64,000 nt of DNA from Halichondria panicea (Eukaryota > Porifera > Demospongiae > Suberitida > Halichondriidae). Below, in pieces: positions 62,530-64,000 of the stretch; position 1 is the stretch's first letter; each line of letters opens with the position of its first letter. The notes under the pieces are model-generated. The model was given only the letters and a program-made list of their open reading frames with translations. It did not search any database and was not told the origin of the DNA. Location: NCBI RefSeq assembly GCF_963675165.1, contig NC_087377.1, positions 16,906,518 through 16,970,517 on the forward strand, given 5' to 3'. The position numbers were made by a program, and so were the translations under genes.

Positions 62530-64000
62530 GGAGATTCTGGCCAGAGGAGAGTTTAGAAGTTGCTGGTTAGGTTGCTTCTGACCAGAGGAGGCAGCTCCAT
62601 CGATTCCGAATTGGATAATCTGTGCTCGAAGAAATGCGTTCTCTTTCTCTAGGACTAGGATTTGGTTCAAAGCTTTGGTTGATTTCTCTGCGATTTTGGC
62701 ACTGGCTGTGAGTTGTTCGTTTTGAAACACGAGCTCTTTCAAGTAGTCCACTGTCTTGTCCAGTACCGTTCCCTTGCTGTACACATACTGCAGTCAGGGA
62801 AACATGACGTGAGGGTGAGACATGTACGTGGAGATAACAAAAAACATGCCTAGTTGCTGCTAAAATATAGCAATTTTATTTTATGTGCAACTAACTACAT
62901 GTGTTATATACGATGGCCTCTGCTGGATTCTATGCTACTACTAACATAACACTGGGCTCTACACTAATGCATGCTTAAAAAAGCTTAGCAATAATATTAA
63001 AAAATTTAGGCTTAAAAAAAACCAAGTTAGTAGTTATTTCGATGGCTTTCAATAGTACTTTAGTATACACATGAACAGACACACACACTCACCCCGACAA
63101 TGGAACCAGTAGTTGCGTCTTTCTTCTGACAAGCAGGCACTATCTCAGAGCCAGTATCTTGATGAGCTAGTTGATCCTGTCCCGACGCCGACGCTCAACT
63201 GGGCGTGGGAAGAACAACAACAACTGGTAATTATCGTGTTTAGGGCATGTACAATGAAGCTGAGCCAATTGGTAAAATGAATGAACCTTGACCTCACACA
63301 CACACACGTACACCTACTGTACAGTCAAGGCATACTTAATTATTAAGACGTTACAGCATGGATAGATAGCCTCCACACAACAAATAAGTCATTAGTTTTA
63401 GAAGTGGCAGATTTGATGTTAAAGCTTCGTAACTGTACTTTGTGGGAAATGCTTCTATTTGATTATGACCACGTAAGTACATGTACATCTGTTGTATACT
63501 CTAACTTTCGATATGGAATATATTTCACCTTCATTGTGTGTAGCCTTTCTCTGAGCTTCCCTGTTGGCGGCCATATCCCCAGACCTGCAAACCAACCACC
63601 ATAATAACAACACTCATCACAGTTACCGTATTACTAAAAATGTTTGCGAGCATTATGCGAATTTTGAGAGGGTTGACCAATTCGCAGCAATAAAATCGCA
63701 AAACCTAAAGTATGACTATAAATACACACGATTATTGCCAGAACGCAATAGTTAGCACAATCGCAAAAGATCAACTTTGCTGCTGATTGGCAAAGGTTTT
63801 TCACCAACAGCAAAGTATTCTAGTAATACGGTATGTAGCAAGAATGATGCTTTCCCTAACATACTGTCATACATGTTATGCAGAGGTAGGCAATCACATG
63901 AACTGTGTACTCACAACTGCATTTGAACGATGGGGTCGGCCGTGTGATAATCCATAGTTGATATCCCGCTCATCTTGGGTGCTATAGGTCGACCCATTGC
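62530..64000 (-). pseudogene. USF-like bHLH-zipper gene, right-edge copy (runs off window)
   Basis: Minus-strand exons: one at the window edge (end of the GRPIAPKMSG exon, about 63920-64000), 63529-63584 (NREAQRKATHNE), 63093-63198 (ERRRRDRIN, then helix 1) and about 62530-62787. The last reads KGTVLDKTVDYLKELVFQNE followed by zipper leucines to FLRAQIIQFGID, matching USF helix 2 and zipper (KGGILSKACDYIQEL, LLRAQL). The HLH exon has a TAG directly after DRIN (63167-63169) and a one-base shift before EIVPACQKKD. The last exon is cut near 62530. This copy has the DNA-binding part that the 53-55 kb copy lacks, but is itself broken. Confidence 0.7.
63626..63831. mobile_element. 206-bp MITE in USF-like intron (second copy)
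   Basis: CCGTATTACTAAAAATG on the left and ATTCTAGTAATACGG on the right, with TA on both sides (63624-63625, 63832-63833). It is orthologous in position to 53888-54070. Confidence 0.85.

Overview
The window is eukaryotic and animal: genes are split by short GT-AG introns, and it encodes Death, protein kinase and Kelch domains, a USF-type bHLH-zipper factor and a JIP3/4-type scaffold exon. The compact multi-exon style, AT-rich spacers and a RAG1-like transposon would suit a demosponge (Amphimedon-like). That assignment is inference, not a database match.

The backbone is a tandem array of seven plus-strand units, A to G, that share one C-terminal cassette: a short coiled-coil exon, a 205-bp intron and a six-blade Kelch exon. 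Two kinds of front end feed it. Units A (768-3689), B (6558-9449), E (27452-29580) and G (55977-59197) have a Death domain followed by a TKL-like kinase; B carries frame-shifting deletions and E has lost its 5' half. Units C (11679-15032), D (17831-21510) and F (48126-51457) start directly with a different kinase and carry a long, repeat-built coiled coil. Their predicted products (about 737-823 residues where intact) look like intracellular receptor or adaptor kinases with a Kelch propeller as the recognition end. Between paralogues the introns are nearly identical, while a handful of codons, mostly one per blade just after the Gly-Gly, differ in almost every copy.

The spacers repeat as well. 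On the minus strand they carry exons and exon debris of two ordinary genes that were duplicated along with the array: a USF-like transcription factor (best copies 53.1-55.7 kb and 62.5-64 kb, each broken in a different place) and a JIP3/4-like scaffold. USF-like exon 1 lies head-to-head with the Death-domain units.

Mobile DNA interrupts the array. At 22681-27099 sits a complete RAG1-like transposon. It has RAG1-type N-terminal zinc, RING-like and DDE core regions in 11 exons, ends that begin CACAGGTG, a 4-bp target duplication and empty sites elsewhere in the window. Its two ends carry the same inner block at spacings that differ by 11 bp, recalling the 12/23 arrangement of recombination signal sequences. 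The open reading frame is broken twice. Between 29.6 and 47.8 kb lies non-array DNA: non-autonomous elements (31111-32463 with a nested one, 37221-37762, 38723-39263), minisatellites, two related PHD-finger genes, a minus-strand P-loop gene and a divergent KDZ-type transposase gene. Several CCGTAT-ended MITEs with TA duplications are scattered through the window.

Exon limits were read by eye from splice motifs and reading frames. No similarity search was run.
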